64,000 bases of DNA from positions 186,001 through 250,000 of the forward strand of contig DEWY01000013.1 of assembly GCA_002363865.1 (NCBI GenBank), given 5' to 3'. Position 1 is the first letter of the stretch, and every line of letters begins with the position of its first letter. A model generated the notes under the pieces. It saw nothing but the letters and a program-made list of their open reading frames with translations, searched no databases and had not been told where the DNA came from. Made by a program: the position numbers and the translations under genes. Shown in pieces: positions 60,880 through 64,000 of this stretch. The DNA is from Caulobacteraceae bacterium UBA3198. Lineage in GTDB: Bacteria > Pseudomonadota > Alphaproteobacteria > Caulobacterales > Caulobacteraceae.

Positions 60880-61629
60880 TCAGGCCTCGATCAGATGGGA
60901 GTGGGGCGCGGCGTGCGCGCCGGAGGTGACGCGCCGATCGTCGAGAATGGCGCCGTCCTCGATGTGGATGATGCGGTCGGCATAGGCCTCGAGCCGCGGG
61001 TCGTGGGTCACACAGATCACGGCGGCGCCATGCTCCTTGGCCGCCCGCTGCAGGAGCTTGATGACGATCTGGCCGTTTTCGCCGTCCAGGGCCGAGGTGG
61101 GTTCGTCGGCGAACAGCAGGCGCGGAGCCTTGGCGAGCGCCCGGGCGATGGCCACCCGCTGTTTCTCGCCGCCGGAAAGCTCCGCCGGCCGTTGATTGAG
61201 CCGGTGGCCAAGGCCCACCTCTTCCAGGGACACCACCGCCCGGTCCCGGGCCTGGGCCTTGGTCAGGCCGGTATGCTTGAGCACGGTGGTGACCTGCTCC
61301 AGGGCGGTGAGGGCGGAGAACAGGTTGAAGCCCTGAAAGATGAAGCCGCAGTGATCCAGGCGGAACTTGTCGATCTTGCCGGTGCGCAGGCCCCAGAGAT
61401 CCTGGTTCAGCGCCTGGACCTGGCCCTCGTCAGGACGCAGCAGCCCCGACAGACAGGCCACCAGGGTCGACTTGCCGGAGCCCGAGGGCCCCATGACCAT
61501 GGTCAGGTCCCCGTGGCGGGCGTCGAAGTCCACCGACTTCAGCACCTCGATATAGGTCCGGCCGGTCTTGAAGCGCTTGGACAGGCCGGTGGCCCGGATG
61601 GCGTCGTCGCGGTGTGGGGCAGAGGTCAT
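60880..61629 (-). CDS. ABC transporter ATP-binding protein, DevA/MacB type
   Basis: 249-residue ATPase with Walker A GPSGSGKST (47-55), the signature LSGGEKQRVAIARALA, Walker B LLFADEPTSAL and the switch His in VTHDPR. It is closest to LolD, MacB and DevA. Its ATG overlaps the permease stop (ATGA, four bases). Confidence 0.93.
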   Translation of the reverse strand: MTSAPHRDDAIRATGLSKRFKTGRTYIEVLKSVDFDARHGDLTMVMGPSGSGKSTLVACLSGLLRPDEGQVQALNQDLWGLRTGKIDKFRLDHCGFIFQGFNLFSALTALEQVTTVLKHTGLTKAQARDRAVVSLEEVGLGHRLNQRPAELSGGEKQRVAIARALAKAPRLLFADEPTSALDGENGQIVIKLLQRAAKEHGAAVICVTHDPRLEAYADRIIHIEDGAILDDRRVTSGAHAAPHSHLIEA

Positions 61630-62768
61630 CGCAGCAGGTCCGCCGGTTGGCTCTTCTTCAGGACGCCCAGGGACATCAGCCCCGAGGCCAGCGAGATGAG
61701 GAGCAGAAGGATGGCCACGCCGATCACCCAGCCCAGGGGAAAGCCCATGGGCAGGCCGGCGCTCTTGGCCAGCAGCGAGACCAGGAAGGTGAAGACCGCC
61801 GTGGCCCCCAGGCCGACGATGCCGACCCAGAAGGACAGCTCCAGGACGATCAGGCGCAGCGCGCCCATGGAGACGCCGAGCGCCCTCAGGCTGGCGAACT
61901 CCTTGATGTTGGCCATGATCGCCCCGCGCAGGGTCTGGGAGGTGATGCCGACCCCGATGAGGAAGCCGAGGAAAACCGAGAAGCCGAGCATGATGCCGAT
62001 GATCTGCTCCTTCATCAGGGCGCCCTCATTGGCCTGGGCCAGCTCCTGGCGTGTCCAGGCGCGGTAACGGCCATCGGCCACGGCGTTAAGATCGTCGCGC
62101 ACCTGGACCGCGCGGGTCGGATCCTTGATCTGGACCATCAGCGGGCCGACCTTGTCGCCGTCATCGGCCATGCCCAGCAGGCGCAGGGTGTCACGAGACA
62201 CCACCACCGAGGGCTGGTTGATCGAGGGGTAGCCGTCGAGAAAGGCGCGGACGGTGACCGTCTTGCCGTTGATGGTCGCCTTGTCGTTAAGGGACACGCC
62301 CATGCGCGCCTGGCTGCTGCGGTCGATCACCGCCGCATAGGGCTCCAGGAGGGCGATGCGGACCTCCTCGGGATAGTCCACCGGAAGGGTCACCGCGCCG
62401 TGCACCGGATCGACGACATCAACCTGGATGAACTGCGTCACCTGCTTTTCCCCGGCTTCGGGGGTGTTCATCCAACGGCCGCCGGCGCCGTCCAGGGCGG
62501 CCACGGAGATCACCTCTGGATGCAGGTACATCTGCGGCAGCAACCGCCTGGGCAGGCCGTTGGACCCGGAATTGATCAGGCTCTCGGACTTGGCCGGCAG
62601 GACCATGAGCTCGGCCCGCGAGCGGTCGATGGTGGCGGTGGCCGCCTGCACGATGCCGGTGAACATGCCGACCTGGGCGAGGATCAGCAGGCCTGAAAAG
62701 GCCAGGGCGATCACCGCAGCCAGATAGCGCCGCCATTCGTAGATCAGTGTGGCCAAAGCCAGTGACAT
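61626..62768 (-). CDS. ABC transporter permease, FtsX/DevC type
   Basis: 380-residue permease with one N-terminal and three C-terminal membrane helices around a large periplasmic MacB-like domain (about 35-240); the FtsX signature region is IKEFASLRALGVSMGALRLIV. It is the first gene of the exporter operon. No outer-membrane TolC protein is nearby. Confidence 0.92.
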   Translation of the reverse strand: MSLALATLIYEWRRYLAAVIALAFSGLLILAQVGMFTGIVQAATATIDRSRAELMVLPAKSESLINSGSNGLPRRLLPQMYLHPEVISVAALDGAGGRWMNTPEAGEKQVTQFIQVDVVDPVHGAVTLPVDYPEEVRIALLEPYAAVIDRSSQARMGVSLNDKATINGKTVTVRAFLDGYPSINQPSVVVSRDTLRLLGMADDGDKVGPLMVQIKDPTRAVQVRDDLNAVADGRYRAWTRQELAQANEGALMKEQIIGIMLGFSVFLGFLIGVGITSQTLRGAIMANIKEFASLRALGVSMGALRLIVLELSFWVGIVGLGATAVFTFLVSLLAKSAGLPMGFPLGWVIGVAILLLLISLASGLMSLGVLKKSQPADLLR

Positions 62769-62888
62769 CCCCGGTCCTCCTGCCGCCAGAAGTGGCCGGA
62801 GCGGGGCTGCAACCCAAGTTAATTCGAGGTAAGGCGGAGCTCACGCCGTAGCCAGCCGCCGCGCGCGCTGTTACGCCCTGTGACAGTT

Positions 62889-62904
62889 GGGCCCTTTAGG
62901 GCCC
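62889..62904 (+). other. Hairpin upstream of the S46 peptidase gene
   Basis: Perfect palindrome GGGCCC-TTTA-GGGCCC 29 bases before the ATG, in the 164-base space between the divergent permease and peptidase genes. It could be an operator or a 5'-UTR hairpin. Nothing else stands out in this space. Confidence 0.4.
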
Positions 62905-62932
62905 AGACCCCATTTCTCATGAGTGTTGATCG

Positions 62933-64000
62933 ATGAAATCAGCCCTGCTCGCCGCCTCCGCCACGGGCGTTTTTCTGTTTGGCCTGTCGGCCGGGACGGC
63001 CCTGGCCGATGAAGGCATGTGGACCTTCGACAACTTCCCCGCCGCCAAGGTCGAGGCCGCCTATGGGGTGACGATCGATCAGCCCTGGCTCGACAAGGTC
63101 CGCGCCGCCTCGGTGCGCCTGACCAATGGCTGCTCGGCCTCGGTGGTCTCCGGCCAGGGTCTGGTGCTCACCAACCATCACTGCGTGGTCGACTGCGTCC
63201 AGGACCTGTCGAGCGCGGAAACCGACTATGTGCAGGACGGCTTCCTGACCACGGCCCGGGAACAGGAACGCAAATGCCCCGGCCAGCAGGCCGAGATCCT
63301 CACCGAGATCACTGATGTCACCGACACCATCCGCGCCGCCGGCGCGGGCCTGTCCGGCCAGGCCTTCAACCGGGCCCGGGACGCTGCGGTGGCCCGCCTC
63401 GAAGAGGAGGGCTGCATCGGCGACGACCGCTTCCGCTGCCAGGTTGTGAGCCTTTACCGGGGCGGTCAGTACAAGCTCTACAAGTATCGCCGCTACGCCG
63501 ACGTGCGCCTGGTGTTCGCGCCCGAAATCGCCACGGCCTTCTTCGGCGGCGATCCGGACAATTTCAACTTCCCCCGCTTCAACCTCGATATGGCCTTCCT
63601 GCGCCTCTACGAGGACGACAAGGTGGTGGAGACCCCGCAGCACCTCACCTGGGTGGCTCGGGCGCCGGAGGTGGGCGAGGCCACCTTCGTGTCCGGCAAT
63701 CCCGGCTCCACCGGCCGGCTGCTCACCGTGGCCCAGCTGGAGACTCAGCGGGACCTGTCCATCCCCGTCGGCCAGCTGCAGCGCTCGGAGCTGCGCGGCC
63801 GCCTGATCGCCTTTTCCGAGGTGAACGCCGAGAACAAGCGGATCGCCACCGACCCGCTGTTCGGCGTCGAGAACAGCTTCAAGGTCTTCTTCGGCCGCCA
63901 GTTCGCCCTGAACGATCCGGCCTTCATGGACGCCAAGCGGGCGGCTGAGGCCGAGCTGAAGACCAAGGTGGCCGCCGATCCGACCCTGGCTCGTGAGATC
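62933..64000 (+). CDS. S46-family dipeptidyl-peptidase, 3' end outside the window
   Basis: Start of a periplasmic S46 dipeptidyl-peptidase (DPP7/DPP11 type). ATG 62933 follows weak ribosome-site sequence; the signal peptide ends near ALADEGMW. The catalytic His is in LVLTNHHCVVDCV (residue 82 or 83) and the Asp region is GGDPDNFNFPRFNLDMAFLR. Six cysteines suggest disulfides. The first 356 codons are open to the right edge; the family is about 700 residues, so half, including the catalytic Ser, is missing here. These enzymes release dipeptides from peptide N-termini in the periplasm. Confidence 0.93.
   Translation, partial: MKSALLAASATGVFLFGLSAGTALADEGMWTFDNFPAAKVEAAYGVTIDQPWLDKVRAASVRLTNGCSASVVSGQGLVLTNHHCVVDCVQDLSSAETDYVQDGFLTTAREQERKCPGQQAEILTEITDVTDTIRAAGAGLSGQAFNRARDAAVARLEEEGCIGDDRFRCQVVSLYRGGQYKLYKYRRYADVRLVFAPEIATAFFGGDPDNFNFPRFNLDMAFLRLYEDDKVVETPQHLTWVARAPEVGEATFVSGNPGSTGRLLTVAQLETQRDLSIPVGQLQRSELRGRLIAFSEVNAENKRIATDPLFGVENSFKVFFGRQFALNDPAFMDAKRAAEAELKTKVAADPTLAREI

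Noticed and set aside
60160..62067. A 635-codon open frame on the plus strand
   Set aside because: It covers the conserved HlyD, ATPase and permease genes in antisense and has the Gly/Gln/His-rich composition typical of shadows.

Overview
This 64-kb window is GC-rich chromosomal DNA from an alphaproteobacterium of the order Caulobacterales, most likely a Phenylobacterium- or Caulobacter-like species. The main evidence is a CtrA cell-cycle regulator with GANTC sites upstream, a Caulobacter-type fliF-fliG-fliH-fliN-flbD-flhA cluster with the sigma-54 activator FlbD, a Caulobacter-type SspB adaptor, and a circularly permuted two-piece tmRNA gene, which is typical of alphaproteobacteria. I see no insertion sequence, prophage, CRISPR array or ordinary tRNA gene.

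Layout. 0-8.5 kb: a YihY/BrkB membrane protein, then prfA, ispG, a RodZ-like protein and ptsP on the minus strand, with two small unknown proteins and an apparently frameshifted gene relic between prfA and ispG. 8.5-15.3 kb: an accessory block set between ptsP and lysC, with a CsoR-type copper sensor, its operator, a copper P-type ATPase, a membrane-bound alpha/beta hydrolase, two palindromic repeat elements, a SufR-like Cys-rich regulator and a divergent drug-efflux MFS transporter. 15.3-28 kb: lysC, ubiG, an alpha/beta hydrolase, a zinc alcohol dehydrogenase, a regulator made of two fused TetR units, an M23 endopeptidase, ArsC, an M28 peptidase with a membrane domain, ctrA and an SDR.

28-38.7 kb is flagellar: fliI-fliJ on the plus strand, with a GH10 xylanase whose start codon overlaps the fliJ stop, and the fliF-to-flhA operon on the minus strand. 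38.7-45.7 kb: an apparent sspB / hotdog thioesterase / C13 (legumain-like) peptidase / serine hydrolase operon, a divergent MBOAT-AlgX-like pair for polymer acetylation, then ssrA (tmRNA). The tmRNA tags stalled peptides and SspB delivers tagged proteins to ClpXP, so both halves of that pathway lie about 3 kb apart.

45.8-64 kb: ilvB-orf-ilvN preceded by a leader peptide and attenuator, miaA and serB whose start codons overlap on opposite strands, a HAD phosphatase, hflKC, an Mrp/ApbC P-loop protein, two tandem GPH-type MFS symporters, an acyl-CoA-type SDR, a DevBCA-like ABC exporter and the 5' part of an S46 dipeptidyl-peptidase cut by the right edge.

Most genes are ordinary core genes. The items most worth a second look are the ssrA/sspB/C13-peptidase neighbourhood, the ilv attenuator, the xylanase coupled to fliJ, the copper/efflux block with its operators and palindromic repeats, the fused TetR protein and the overlapping miaA/serB start codons. 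I did not find a multi-gene system that I can defend as wholly new.
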